Assembly (NCBI RefSeq): GCF_022024055.1
Contig: NZ_CP091788.1
Coordinates: 1,488,001 to 1,552,000 of the forward strand
Direction of reading: 5' to 3'
DNA: 64,000 bases
Source of the DNA: Prevotella sp. E2-28
GTDB taxonomy: Bacteria > Bacteroidota > Bacteroidia > Bacteroidales > Bacteroidaceae
The notes beneath the pieces were generated by a model. It was not told where the DNA came from, did no database searches, and saw only the letters and a program-made list of their open reading frames with translations. This document shows, in pieces, positions 24,863 to 34,217 of this stretch; position 1 is the stretch's first letter; each line of letters begins with the position of its first letter. The translations under genes were made by a program, and so were the position numbers.

Positions 24863-26050
24863 ATGGAAGAAAAAAAGAAAGTATTAATATTTGGTGTAGG
24901 CGAGCTACAACGCTCAATCATTGACCGAGCCAAGAAGATGGGGCTTTATACCGTGGGCATAGATCCTTGTGCGGATGCAACCTGCAAGAATTGTGTTGAT
25001 GCCTTTGAGGTAGTGCCTGGCCAAGACTATGAGGGTCATTGTGCTGTTATTGAGAAGTATGGCATTGACGCCATTGTTACAGCAGCCACAGACAAGCCCC
25101 TTGTGATGATGGCTCGTTTGGCTGAAAAGTATGGATTCCCGTTCTACAGCGTTGAGACAGCCCGATGGAGTACAGACAAGTTCCAGATGAAGGAACGTTT
25201 TGAACTTGGTGGTGTACCTCATGCTCAGGGTCGCTTAATCTCTAAGGTCGAAGAGGCTGAAGGCTTGGTATTCCCTGTGATTGTGAAACCTCGTGACAAT
25301 TCTGGTAGTCGTGGCGTAAAACTCTGTCGTGACAAGAACGAACTTCAAATCAGTATTGACGAAGCTTTGGAGAATACCAAGTTGGATACCGTATTGGTAG
25401 AGGAGTTCATAGAAGGCCCTGAATATAGTATTGAGAGCTTGCATCACGATGGTAAGAGTGAGGTTATTCAGTTTACTGAGAAAAAGACCACAGAGTTCCC
25501 TTACAATGTAGAGTTAGGCCATATCCAGCCTGCTAATATCTCTGATGAGAATAAGCAGAAGATTCGTGAGATAATAGCAAAGATTGGCAAAGTTCTGAAC
25601 TTCGAGAATTGTCCTTCCCATACTGAGCTGAAGGTTAACGACCGTGGTGTCTTTGTCATTGAGACAAGCCCTCGCTTGGGAGGTGACTATATTACATCTA
25701 CATTAACGCCACTTTCAACAGGTGTGAACCTCGAAGATGAATTACTGAAGATTTCTTTGGGTGAAGCTATTAATCCTTCGCCAAAAGCAGTACAATACTC
25801 AGGTGTACGCTTTTTCTCATTTAAGGAGGGTAGTGTCATCAAACATGTACCAAACGAAGAGTTTGTAAAAGGCTGGCCACATGTGGTTGATTTCTCATTC
25901 AATCTACAAAAGGGCGAGAAGGTACACCAGATTACATCCAGCTTGAATAGATATGGACATATCACGCTAATAGCTGGGAATAGAGAGTCAATTGATGATG
26001 CCTTTGAGAAATACGAGAAGGCTATACTTGAAAAATGTTTGAACGATTAA
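24863..26050 (+). CDS. ATP-grasp ligase (carboxylate-amine/thiol type)
   Basis: 395 residues. An N-terminal Rossmann-like pre-ATP-grasp domain (KKVLIFGVGELQRSIIDRAK) is followed by an ATP-grasp domain with PVIVKPRDNSGSRGVKLC (near 140-157), EFIEGPEYSIES and FVIETSPRLGGDY. Such enzymes activate a carboxylate as acyl-phosphate and join it to an amine or similar nucleophile. It opens a co-directional block of carboxylic-acid enzymes up to 35282 that includes a second ATP-grasp protein at 32891. The substrate is unknown. Confidence 0.85.
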   Translation: MEEKKKVLIFGVGELQRSIIDRAKKMGLYTVGIDPCADATCKNCVDAFEVVPGQDYEGHCAVIEKYGIDAIVTAATDKPLVMMARLAEKYGFPFYSVETARWSTDKFQMKERFELGGVPHAQGRLISKVEEAEGLVFPVIVKPRDNSGSRGVKLCRDKNELQISIDEALENTKLDTVLVEEFIEGPEYSIESLHHDGKSEVIQFTEKKTTEFPYNVELGHIQPANISDENKQKIREIIAKIGKVLNFENCPSHTELKVNDRGVFVIETSPRLGGDYITSTLTPLSTGVNLEDELLKISLGEAINPSPKAVQYSGVRFFSFKEGSVIKHVPNEEFVKGWPHVVDFSFNLQKGEKVHQITSSLNRYGHITLIAGNRESIDDAFEKYEKAILEKCLND

Positions 26051-26062
26051 AAAATTGAAGAT

Positions 26063-26959
26063 ATGAAGTACTACACAATGAAAGAAACCCGCGAGTTCTT
26101 GGAGAGTATTGGAATGCCAGGTGGTGATTTGTATGATTTACCGACCTCTGAAAAACGTTTCCCAGATGGAGGCCAGTATCGTTTTGAAGTGCCAGGGATT
26201 CAAGGGCCAGGCCCAATGAAAGCCCTTTTGGAGGCTCTTGATGAATTTGGCGTAAAGATTCATCGTGTGACCCAGACCAAGGGTATTATGTTCCTCACAG
26301 ATGATGAAATCCGTCAGATGGTGGAATATGCTAAGAAATGGGATGTGCAGCTCATTTTGGCATGTGGCCCAAGAGCTACTACTGATACTTCTGCATCAGT
26401 AAAGACGGAGGAAGGCCAGCGTATGGGCTACCGCCTTCGTGGTGAAGAACAGATTGCTCGCGGTATTGAGGAAATCAAACGTGGTGTAAGACTCGGTGTT
26501 CGTGGATTTATGGTCTATGATGAGGGGTTGCTTTGGGTTTTGAATGAGGCTCGCAAGAAAGGCGTTATCCCTGCAGATTGTCATTTCAAGGTGAGTGCTC
26601 ACAGCGGTCATGGTAATCCGTGTTCTGCACATGTTTTGGAGTCGTTAGGTGCAGACAGTATCAATCCTGTTCGTGATATTCAGGTACAGATGCTGGCAGG
26701 AATACGTGCAGCTATTGACGTGCCCATTGACCTGCATACTGAGAATCCTAAGTCGTCAGGAGGCTTTATTCGCCACTATGAGGTGCCTGACTTTATCCGA
26801 GTAGCAGCACCTGTATATTTGAAGACAGGTGGTAGTGTGGCTGCAAACCACAGTTATGATACTACCGAAAAAGAGGCCAGACAGCGTGCCAAGCAGGTGT
26901 TGTTGGTGAAGAGAGTAATAGATGAGTATTATCCAGAGGCAATTGTTTCTCCGAAATAA
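26063..26959 (+). CDS. TIM-barrel enzyme, U32-peptidase-like
   Basis: 298 residues, without signal peptide or membrane segments. Alternating strand/helix stretches such as VQLILACGPRAT, GVRGFMVYDEGLLWVLNEA, FKVSAHSGHGNPCSAHVL and IDVPIDLHTENPKSSGGFIRHYE suggest a (beta/alpha)8 barrel similar to U32-family proteins. Conserved-looking H, C and D residues in AHSGHGNPCSAH could bind a metal. It lies 13 nt after the ATP-grasp gene, so the two probably act in one step or consecutive steps. A peptidase role is not implied by context. Confidence 0.45.
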   Translation: MKYYTMKETREFLESIGMPGGDLYDLPTSEKRFPDGGQYRFEVPGIQGPGPMKALLEALDEFGVKIHRVTQTKGIMFLTDDEIRQMVEYAKKWDVQLILACGPRATTDTSASVKTEEGQRMGYRLRGEEQIARGIEEIKRGVRLGVRGFMVYDEGLLWVLNEARKKGVIPADCHFKVSAHSGHGNPCSAHVLESLGADSINPVRDIQVQMLAGIRAAIDVPIDLHTENPKSSGGFIRHYEVPDFIRVAAPVYLKTGGSVAANHSYDTTEKEARQRAKQVLLVKRVIDEYYPEAIVSPK

Positions 26960-26966
26960 GTAATCT

Positions 26967-27965
26967 GTGGAAAGAGACAATAGAATAGATACTCTTAAAG
27001 GGGTATTGATTTCATTTGTAGTTTTGGGGCATTGCCTGCTCTGGGGGGGGCAAAAATCCGTATTTGCGAATTGGATTTATCTCTTCCATATGCCCTTTTT
27101 TGTATTCCTTTCTGGGTATCTTACACATGCAAATAGCCACTCCTTTTGGAAAGGTGTTTTGTCCGTAGCAGAGTCGTATATTGTATATCAACTCTTAAAA
27201 GGATTCTTGTTAGGTTATTCTTCGATTGCCTTGTTGACGACACCAGCACCAATGATGTGGTATCTGTTTGCATTGATTATTTGGAGGTGTCTTTACTATC
27301 TTTGGAATAACATTATAGAAGATAAATCTAAAAAGCTACGTAGCAACCTCAATATTATTATGGCTGTAGTTTGGGTTGCATTGGGATTGTTTGTGGGATT
27401 GTTCTGTCAATTTGGAAAGGTGTTCGCACTAAGTCGAATAATTGTTTTTGCACCATTCTTTTGGTTTGGAACAATGGCGCAGGAATATGACTTTATCAGT
27501 TTCTGCAAAAAGATACCACGATGGACAGCGTTATTAATACTAGTGGCAACACTTGGTTTTATCGTATGGTTGACGCCTCAAGGGTGGTTGGACGTTCGTG
27601 AAACGGTACGTTGTGTAAAATGCTACGACATGATAGGTGGGACTATGATTGGTTTGGCAGGCAGAACCGCATATTATGTCTTAGCGATTGTTATTAGCAT
27701 TGCCTTGACAACTCTTGTCATTGAGAACAAGATTATAAGTCGTATAGGAAAGGATTCACTAAAGTATTACCTTTTCCACGGAGTTATCCTTATGTTCATG
27801 AGTTTTTTCAATGTGCCTTGGACTTGGTGGCTTTCTGTTAGTTATTTTGTTGTGATAATGACATGTATATATCTGATTAATAAGACAAAACTATCAGATT
27901 TAGCTATAAGACCAGTTCATTTCCTAAATGGAGTTATTAATAAGAAACAGAATAATAATGGCTAA
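26967..27965 (+). CDS. Acyltransferase_3 family membrane O-acyltransferase
   Basis: 332 residues from GTG at 26967 (MERDNRIDTLKGVLISFVVLGHCL), 7 nt after the previous stop. The first membrane segment with the family histidine (LGHC) is followed by about nine more. It would transfer an acyl group, commonly acetyl, to a sugar on the membrane-linked repeat unit. Codons 25-28 contain a run of eight G (27043-27050), so slippage could switch the gene off. The stop overlaps the next gene by 8 nt. Confidence 0.85.
   Translation: MERDNRIDTLKGVLISFVVLGHCLLWGGQKSVFANWIYLFHMPFFVFLSGYLTHANSHSFWKGVLSVAESYIVYQLLKGFLLGYSSIALLTTPAPMMWYLFALIIWRCLYYLWNNIIEDKSKKLRSNLNIIMAVVWVALGLFVGLFCQFGKVFALSRIIVFAPFFWFGTMAQEYDFISFCKKIPRWTALLILVATLGFIVWLTPQGWLDVRETVRCVKCYDMIGGTMIGLAGRTAYYVLAIVISIALTTLVIENKIISRIGKDSLKYYLFHGVILMFMSFFNVPWTWWLSVSYFVVIMTCIYLINKTKLSDLAIRPVHFLNGVINKKQNNNG
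27043..27050 (+). repeat. Poly-G tract (G8) near the start of an acyltransferase gene
   Basis: Eight G in CTGGGGGGGGCA, encoding the WGG of LLWGGQ. A change of one base would truncate the protein after about 30 residues. This is a candidate phase-variation tract. Confidence 0.65.
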
Positions 27966-29013
27966 TCAAGTTAGAATATCAATAGATAACCTGAAGCAAG
28001 TGGTTATGGAAACTCTTGCTAAGGTTGGTGTGTCAGAAGAGCATGCTGCAATCATTCTTGATACGATACTCTTTGCAAACCGACGTGGGGTTGCTACTCA
28101 TGGAGTTGGTCGTCTGCCGCTGTATGTACACAAAATAGCAGCTGGGCATTATAACCCCAAGAATGACATAGAGGTTTTGGCTGATAATGCAGCATACGCT
28201 TTGTTAGACGCAAAGAATGGCTTCGGACAGGTTGTAGCTTATAAGGCCACCAAAATGGCTATAGAGAAAGCCAAGAAATACGGAGTTGCTGTAGTCGGTG
28301 TAAGAAACAGTAATAACTTTGGAACTGCAGGTTACTTTGGTGACATGGCTGCCCGTGAAGGATGTGCTGCGATGGTATATGCGAATGCTGCTCCAGCAAT
28401 TGCACCTACAGGCGGCAACAAAACCATTTTTGGCACCAATCCTTTGTGCTATGCATATCCAGGTGATGAAAATCATGACCCAATCCTGTTGGATATGGCC
28501 ACTACTATTGCAGCTCGTGGCAAGATTCGTCTGGCGGCAAAGAATGGTGAGAAGATTCCGTTTGACTGGGCAATCGGACCTGACGGACAGCCTACAGATG
28601 ATCCTAATGTGGCATTGAAGGGTTCCTTGCTTCCGATAGGAGGTTATAAGGGCTATGGTTTGAGTATGTTCGTTGACATTTTTGCAGGAATGTTGACGGG
28701 TTCACACTATGCTGGTGGCGTGAAGAATCTGAGCAAGATGGATGAAGATTCTGGTAATGGTCATCTGTTTGTTGTTATAGACTTGGATAAGTTTATGACA
28801 GCAGACGAGAAGAAAGAACGAATTACTCATTTCTATGAGTCCGTCAAGGCATGTGGAGAAGAAGGTAAGATATTTATGCCAGGTGAGATAGAATACATAA
28901 AAATGAAGAAAGCTGTAGAAACGATACAGATTAGTTCCAAACAGTTTGAAGATGTAAATGCCGTAGCAAAGGAGGTTGGCGCAACATCCCGTTTGATTGA
29001 GATAGCTGAGTAG
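27958..29013 (+). CDS. Malate/L-lactate dehydrogenase-like oxidoreductase (Ldh_2 family)
   Basis: 351 residues from ATG at 27958, which overlaps the acyltransferase stop by 8 nt; an ORF extension to 27928 is not needed. Family marks are ANRRGVATHGVGRLPLYV, VGVRNSNNFGTAGYF and GGNKTIFGTNPLCYAYP, the NAD(P)-binding fold specific to this family (as in YbiC, ureidoglycolate and sulfolactate dehydrogenases). It oxidises a 2-hydroxy acid to a 2-keto acid or the reverse. In this block it probably handles a hydroxy-dicarboxylate. Confidence 0.82.
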   Translation: MANQVRISIDNLKQVVMETLAKVGVSEEHAAIILDTILFANRRGVATHGVGRLPLYVHKIAAGHYNPKNDIEVLADNAAYALLDAKNGFGQVVAYKATKMAIEKAKKYGVAVVGVRNSNNFGTAGYFGDMAAREGCAAMVYANAAPAIAPTGGNKTIFGTNPLCYAYPGDENHDPILLDMATTIAARGKIRLAAKNGEKIPFDWAIGPDGQPTDDPNVALKGSLLPIGGYKGYGLSMFVDIFAGMLTGSHYAGGVKNLSKMDEDSGNGHLFVVIDLDKFMTADEKKERITHFYESVKACGEEGKIFMPGEIEYIKMKKAVETIQISSKQFEDVNAVAKEVGATSRLIEIAE

Positions 29014-29043
29014 ATTTAGGTAACATAACATTTTAATTTAATA

Positions 29044-30189
29044 ATGAGACATCATCTTTATAATCCTGATTTTAAGTTTGTGAAAGAGCCTGAGGAGTTT
29101 AATAAGTACACCGACAGAAATGTATTGCAGTTCTGTCTTGGTGCTACTATGTACATGCCAGGTCATAAAGATTTTATTGATGCAATTTTGACGCATAAGT
29201 ATCCTGGGCTTACCTCTATGGTAATGTGCTTTGAGGATGCTTGTAAATTAGAGGATGTGCCAAGAGCAGAAGAGAATAGTATACATACCCTCAACGTATT
29301 GTCACAAAAACTGGAAGACGGTGAAATTACATACGCTGATATCCCCCTTCTTATTTTCCGAGTAAGAAATCTGGAACAGTTCAAGCACTTTGCAGAACAG
29401 TTGGAACCGCGTCATATTAAAGTACTCGCGGGATTCAACTTCCCGAAGTTCAATGCAGAGAATGGCGAGGGCTATTTCTCATACTTGCGAGAGCTGAACA
29501 ATAAATTTGGGGAGATTATCTACGGTATGCCTATCATTGAGGATAGCACAGTAGCCTTCAAGGAAACTCGAATGGAAGAACTCCTTGGAATAAAGAAAAT
29601 ATTGGATAGATACAAGCCACTTGTGTTGAATGTTCGCGTCGGAGCTACTGATTTCTCTTCTTGCTTTGGTGCCCGTCGTGATGTGGAGTACACCATTTAC
29701 GATATCATGACGGTTAGTGACATTTTGCTAGATATTCTGAATATTTTCACTCGTCGTGGCGATTATGTTGTTTCTGGTCCTGTCTGGGAGTATTTCAAGG
29801 TAAAAAAGAGTATGCGCTTCCAGGAACTGCCTAAGATTAACATTCAGGAATCTCTTCTGAGACGTGAGCCATTAGTCAGTGCCGAGGTGGATGGATTGAT
29901 GCGTGAATTGGTGATTGATAAGGCCAATGGCTTTATTGGTAAAACAATCATCCATCCAAGCCATATTAATTATGTGAACGGATTCCTTGCTGTAACCAAG
30001 GAAGAGTATGAGGATGCCCTTCAGGTACTGAATACCTCTGGTGGTGTCATTAAGAGTGGAACTGCCAACAAGATGAACGAGATTGGTCCTCATCGTCTTT
30101 GGGCTGAACGTCTTGTGGCAAGAGCCACCGCATATGGCGTGATAGAGAACAAGCAGAGTTACCTCCACTTATTTAACCCGCAAATGTAA
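29044..30189 (+). CDS. CitE-like C-C bond lyase (HpcH/HpaI aldolase fold)
   Basis: 381 residues. Motifs such as GHKDFIDAIL, SMVMCFEDAC (acidic metal ligands), IKVLAGFNFPKFN, VLNVRVGATDFSSCFG, and KANGFIGKTIIHPSHI fit the CitE/HpcH/HpaI TIM barrel, with the last motif like the GFxGxxxIHPxQ of CitE. It most resembles the longer 'C-C bond lyase' subgroup, not citrate lyase proper. Family members cleave or form malyl-, citramalyl- or hydroxyacyl-type bonds. Position between the hydroxyacid dehydrogenase and the fumarase suggests a common C4/C5 dicarboxylate pathway. Confidence 0.75.
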   Translation: MRHHLYNPDFKFVKEPEEFNKYTDRNVLQFCLGATMYMPGHKDFIDAILTHKYPGLTSMVMCFEDACKLEDVPRAEENSIHTLNVLSQKLEDGEITYADIPLLIFRVRNLEQFKHFAEQLEPRHIKVLAGFNFPKFNAENGEGYFSYLRELNNKFGEIIYGMPIIEDSTVAFKETRMEELLGIKKILDRYKPLVLNVRVGATDFSSCFGARRDVEYTIYDIMTVSDILLDILNIFTRRGDYVVSGPVWEYFKVKKSMRFQELPKINIQESLLRREPLVSAEVDGLMRELVIDKANGFIGKTIIHPSHINYVNGFLAVTKEEYEDALQVLNTSGGVIKSGTANKMNEIGPHRLWAERLVARATAYGVIENKQSYLHLFNPQM

Positions 30190-30194
30190 TTATA

Positions 30195-30704
30195 ATGATA
30201 GAGTTAACGACGCCTTTTAGCGAAGGAACCATAAGCCAACTAAAGGTTGGAGATGTGGTATCCATTACGGGTGACATTTTCTGTGGCCGTGATGCCGTGC
30301 TGCCACGTATTTGCAAGGAACTGGAAGATGGTACATGGGAAAAGAGAGGCATTGACCTACAAGGCGGTGTGATTTTCCATACCGCTGTAAGTCCTGCAGG
30401 TGTTGGACCAACATCCAGTAACAAACTGGAAATAGAGGGTAGTTTTGAGATACTTTCAAAATTGGGTGGCATCAAAATGCATCTGGGTAAAGGCGCCATC
30501 AAGCCGGAGACCGTCAAGATGCTGGCAGAGAACAATGCTGTCTTTTCCATTATTCCCCCCGTGACCGCCCTCTTAGAAAGCCAGACGTTGGAACGCGAAT
30601 GTGTAGCATGGCCAGAACTGGGCATGGAGGCACTCTTTAGAATCAAGGTAGAAAACTATCAGGCAATCATTGCTGCAGCAAAGGGGAGGAGCATTTATGA
30701 GTAG
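30195..30704 (+). CDS. Class I fumarase/tartrate dehydratase, beta subunit
   Basis: 169 residues. The fumarase C-terminal domain is recognised by LKVGDVVSITGDIFCGRDAVLPRI, IFHTAVSPAGVGPTSSNK and IKMHLGKGAI. In two-subunit enzymes (TtdB type) this pairs with the iron-sulfur alpha subunit, which follows here. The stop overlaps the alpha start by 8 nt (30697-30704), so translation is coupled. The order beta-alpha is the reverse of the usual ttdA-ttdB order. Confidence 0.88.
   Translation: MIELTTPFSEGTISQLKVGDVVSITGDIFCGRDAVLPRICKELEDGTWEKRGIDLQGGVIFHTAVSPAGVGPTSSNKLEIEGSFEILSKLGGIKMHLGKGAIKPETVKMLAENNAVFSIIPPVTALLESQTLERECVAWPELGMEALFRIKVENYQAIIAAAKGRSIYE
30681..30690 (+). promoter_or_regulatory. 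Purine-rich Shine-Dalgarno-like site before fumarase alpha subunit
   Basis: AAGGGGAGGA lies 6 nt before ATG 30697 and decides that start over the longer frame from 30670. Such strong sites are rare in this genome, where most genes lack one. Confidence 0.5.
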
Positions 30705-31542
30705 TATTATTAATAAGGTAGCTGATTGCTTGGTACATGCTGGATCCACCTTCCGTGAAGACCAGAAAGAGGCATATCGTAGGGCAATTGCCAACGAAGA
30801 GATTGAGAGTTCGTGTTGGGTGATGAAGCAGGTACTGAATAATGCGCTGGTGGCAGAAAAGAACTGCAGTCCATTGTGTGATGATACGGGTATTCCACAT
30901 TTGTTCCTGGAAGTTGGGAAGAATCGTGCAGTGACTGGTGAATTGTTGGAAGAGATAAAAGAGGGCGTCCGACAAGGATTGCGTCAACTTCCAGGTCGCC
31001 CTATGGCCATCAAGGGAGATGACTATGCCCGCATTGACCAGAGTGGCGGTTTGAATGAGGATAGCGGAGCCTTGGATGCTTCACCTATTCTGATAAAACC
31101 TGTTGATGAAGATGTAATCCGTCTGACAGTTCTGATGCTTGGTGGCGGTCCTGCTATCCGTGGTATCACACAACGTGTTTTCCATAAACATAGCGTGGAT
31201 GTTGTGATAGAAGAGATTGCGAACCGTGCAAAGCCTGCCGTCAGTCAGTTGGGATGTTCACCTTGTACGCTGGCCATAGGTATTGGGCGCAGTCAGTTTG
31301 AGGCCACAAGCTTGATGATGGAAGCAATGGTAAAAGGGGATTTTGGTGTGCAGAGTGACTTTGAGAAAAGAATTACAGATAAGGTTAATGAAGCAAATGT
31401 TGGCCCACTTGGATTGGGTGGCAAGCATAGTGTATTGGCTACTTTCGCTAAGATTGGCCCTCAGAGAGCCAGTGGTGTAAGAATTGTGGCATTGAGGCCT
31501 TGCTGTTGTTTTGAACCCAGAAGGGCAACAGTAGAACTGTAA
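30697..31542 (+). CDS. Class I fumarase/tartrate dehydratase, alpha subunit ([4Fe-4S])
   Basis: 281 residues. Candidate cluster cysteines lie in SPLCDDTGIP (near residue 66), QLGCSPCTLAIG, and the C-terminal RPCCCFEPRR. The active enzyme adds or removes water at a C=C bond of fumarate, mesaconate or tartrate-like acids. It is oxygen-sensitive, consistent with an anaerobe. Genome housekeeping fumarase is usually a single fused chain, so this dedicated pair suggests a specialised substrate. Confidence 0.88.
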   Translation: MSSIINKVADCLVHAGSTFREDQKEAYRRAIANEEIESSCWVMKQVLNNALVAEKNCSPLCDDTGIPHLFLEVGKNRAVTGELLEEIKEGVRQGLRQLPGRPMAIKGDDYARIDQSGGLNEDSGALDASPILIKPVDEDVIRLTVLMLGGGPAIRGITQRVFHKHSVDVVIEEIANRAKPAVSQLGCSPCTLAIGIGRSQFEATSLMMEAMVKGDFGVQSDFEKRITDKVNEANVGPLGLGGKHSVLATFAKIGPQRASGVRIVALRPCCCFEPRRATVEL

Positions 31543-31555
31543 ACATATAAGCGAT

Positions 31556-32887
31556 ATGAATATCACTGATCAATTCGTTCATAATGTCATAGACTTTTCT
31601 AAACGTCCGTTTAGCGAAGAAGTTTTTCATCATGCGCGAAAATGTTATTTAGACTATTTGGGATGCGTTTTGGGAGGCAGCAAACAGAATGATGGTAAAT
31701 TATCAAAACTCCTGTCGTCTGGTTTGTTGGAAAAAGGTGATTGTACTGTATTTGGCACTGACGTGAAACTTGCATTTCGCGATGCAGGTTTCGTAAATGG
31801 TTTCAATGCACATGCAATGGAAATGGATGACGGACACCGCTATGCAATGCTGCACATTGAGGCTCCATTATTTTCTGCTATGACAGCTCTCTATGAGAAA
31901 GAGCAATTAAGTACAGATGCATTCTATAAAGGGATAATCGTAGGATATGAAGTAACCGTAAGGGTATCCCGCTCATTACAGCCCTGGCACAAAGTGAGAG
32001 GTTATCATTCTACAGGAACATGTGCAACGATAGGTGTTGCCATGGCAACTGCTATGGCTCTTGACTTTGATTTTGACCAAACCAAAGCAGCCCTAACTGC
32101 CGCTGCATCAAGCTCTGCCGGATTGTTGGAATTGCTGCACGATGATTCTGAAATGAAGCCCTATAATGTTGGCCGTGCAGTAATGGATGGTTTGACGGCT
32201 GCTTATTTTGGTAGTGTTGGATATATACCTCCAGTAGATGTATTAGGAGGCAAGAGAGGCTTCCTCAATATAATGAGCGACACCCAGCACCCCGAATTCT
32301 TGACAATCTTTGATGAGAAGGACAAACCGAGTATCCTTGGTAATTTCTTTAAGCCTTATCCTGCTTGCCGTCATTGTCATTCTACGATTGACGCAGCTTT
32401 ACAGATAGCAAGAGATAATGATATTGCCGTTAGCGATATTGAAAAAATTAAGATTGGTGTTTATAAGTTGGCACTTATGGGTCATAATCATACTGAAGTT
32501 AATTCTTCCAAGTCAGCTATGATGAGCATTCCATATGGTGCGGTAGTAAGTTTAGCAAAGAAAGATGCCGGTCTGTCTCAGTATAAAGAAGATGTAGTAA
32601 TTTCCAATGAGATACAAAAGTTGTTGACAAAAGTTGAGATTAGTGAAGACGAAGAGTTGACTAGCCTTTCGCCGGACATTAGAGGAAGTAAGGTTGAGGT
32701 TCAGACAGCAGGAAGAACCTACAGAAAACGTGTGGATTATTCTTTGGGCGAACCTGAGAACCCCATGAGCGATCAAGATATTATTGAGAAGTTTCAGGGA
32801 TTGGCTGCATATGCAGAGGTAGATAACGATATAGCCTCAACGATTGTAAATAAAGTGTTCAATGGAGAAGTTCTTGTAAAAATATAA
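31556..32887 (+). CDS. MmgE/PrpD family protein
   Basis: 443 residues. Typical family features are FNAHAMEMDDGHRYA near residue 85-100, the helix-rich repeats and PYPACRHCHSTIDAAL near 265. Family members include 2-methylcitrate dehydratase, iminodisuccinate epimerase and cis-aconitate decarboxylase (itaconate formation). With a CitE-like lyase and fumarase alongside, a dehydration, decarboxylation or epimerisation of a C4-C6 carboxylic acid is likely. It begins 13 nt after the fumarase alpha stop. Confidence 0.85.
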   Translation: MNITDQFVHNVIDFSKRPFSEEVFHHARKCYLDYLGCVLGGSKQNDGKLSKLLSSGLLEKGDCTVFGTDVKLAFRDAGFVNGFNAHAMEMDDGHRYAMLHIEAPLFSAMTALYEKEQLSTDAFYKGIIVGYEVTVRVSRSLQPWHKVRGYHSTGTCATIGVAMATAMALDFDFDQTKAALTAAASSSAGLLELLHDDSEMKPYNVGRAVMDGLTAAYFGSVGYIPPVDVLGGKRGFLNIMSDTQHPEFLTIFDEKDKPSILGNFFKPYPACRHCHSTIDAALQIARDNDIAVSDIEKIKIGVYKLALMGHNHTEVNSSKSAMMSIPYGAVVSLAKKDAGLSQYKEDVVISNEIQKLLTKVEISEDEELTSLSPDIRGSKVEVQTAGRTYRKRVDYSLGEPENPMSDQDIIEKFQGLAAYAEVDNDIASTIVNKVFNGEVLVKI

Positions 32888-32890
32888 GAT

Positions 32891-34213
32891 ATGGATTTAT
32901 CTCAGAAAAAATTGCTGATGATTGGCGGATATGCATACGCTGATCATCTGAAAAAATATAAAGCCGAAACAGGTTTTAGTGTCGTCGCTGTTGGCCGTTC
33001 TCTCGATGAAAGAGAAGAGGGCCTTACTGACAAACATTATTATGTCGATAGAACTGACATTCAGGAGATTGTAAAAATCGTCAAGGAAGAATTTGTTGAT
33101 GGAATCTTTGTGGGGTCTTCGGAAGCATATGTCAATATCGCTATTGATGTTTGTAAACGGACAGGTGCGAGATTTTATGTAGAACGTGAGCAGTGGGATA
33201 TAGTTGCAAATAAGGCAAAATTTAAAGAATTCGCACGTAATAGTGGCTTTCCAGTGATACCTGAATATAAGATCTCAGCTACCCCTACCCAAGAGGAACT
33301 TACGTCATTGGAATTCCCTGTGATGATTAAGCCTGTTGATAGTTCTGGTGCACGTGGACTTAATCCATGTTATCGCTTAGAAGACTTTATGCCCTTATAT
33401 GAGGAAGCTCTAAAATGGTCACCGAGTAGAACCGTGATTGTGGAATCATTGATTACTGGAGCAGAAGATATTTGTGTGTGCTATACAATACAAGACGGAG
33501 AAAGTACACTTTCTTATGCTTTCAGCAAGGATGTGGTCCGTAGCGATATGAATTACGTAAGTTTACCTTTATTTCATCTTTACCCAAGTCGTTTCATTGA
33601 GCAATATCGTAAGGAAGCAGGTGAGGCTGCAAAGCAGATGCTAAAGAAAATGGGGTTGAAAAACGGAACCATCAATATACAGGGATTCTATAAAGACAAC
33701 CATTTCTTCTTTTATGAAGCAGGTTATCGTATGGGTGGGGCTCAGGCTTATATACTGACAGAGTATATGAATGGTTCCAACGTCTTGAAATATATGATTA
33801 ACTATGTGCTTACAGGCAATATGAGTGATGAGTTGCTTTCGAATAAGGAGAATGCTGATTTTCCATACCCTTGTTGTAATTATTATGTAGAATTAAAGGC
33901 AGGGACTATCGACCATATTGAAGGTATCGAGGAGGTTAAGGCTATGGAGTATGTGCTCAATGTGACACAGATGTGCCATGAAGGTGATGAGATTTTGGAA
34001 ACAAATGAGATAGGACGAGCTATATACCGTATTCATGTTGTTGGTAAAAGTATGGAAGATCTGGCACGAAACCTGGTGTCTATTAGCAATACTTTGAGGA
34101 TTATGTCTAAGGAAGGGTATGAAATGCAGATAGAGCCTCTTGATTATCAAAGATGTTTGGATACTATTCGGGAGAATGTCGTTATAGTTAACCATGCTGA
34201 TGTAATTTGTTAA
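32891..34213 (+). CDS. ATP-grasp ligase, second copy in the block
   Basis: 440 residues. N-terminal Rossmann-like domain (KLLMIGGYAYADHLKKYK), ATP-grasp core with FPVMIKPVDSSGARGLNPC, VIVESLITGAEDICVCY and a metal-site FYEAGYRMGGAQAY. It is clearly homologous to the 24863 ligase in fold but different in length and detail. It starts 3 nt after the MmgE/PrpD stop. Two ligases in one pathway suggest that two amide or ester bonds, or an acid and a carrier, are joined. Confidence 0.85.
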   Translation: MDLSQKKLLMIGGYAYADHLKKYKAETGFSVVAVGRSLDEREEGLTDKHYYVDRTDIQEIVKIVKEEFVDGIFVGSSEAYVNIAIDVCKRTGARFYVEREQWDIVANKAKFKEFARNSGFPVIPEYKISATPTQEELTSLEFPVMIKPVDSSGARGLNPCYRLEDFMPLYEEALKWSPSRTVIVESLITGAEDICVCYTIQDGESTLSYAFSKDVVRSDMNYVSLPLFHLYPSRFIEQYRKEAGEAAKQMLKKMGLKNGTINIQGFYKDNHFFFYEAGYRMGGAQAYILTEYMNGSNVLKYMINYVLTGNMSDELLSNKENADFPYPCCNYYVELKAGTIDHIEGIEEVKAMEYVLNVTQMCHEGDEILETNEIGRAIYRIHVVGKSMEDLARNLVSISNTLRIMSKEGYEMQIEPLDYQRCLDTIRENVVIVNHADVIC

Positions 34214-34217
34214 TGTA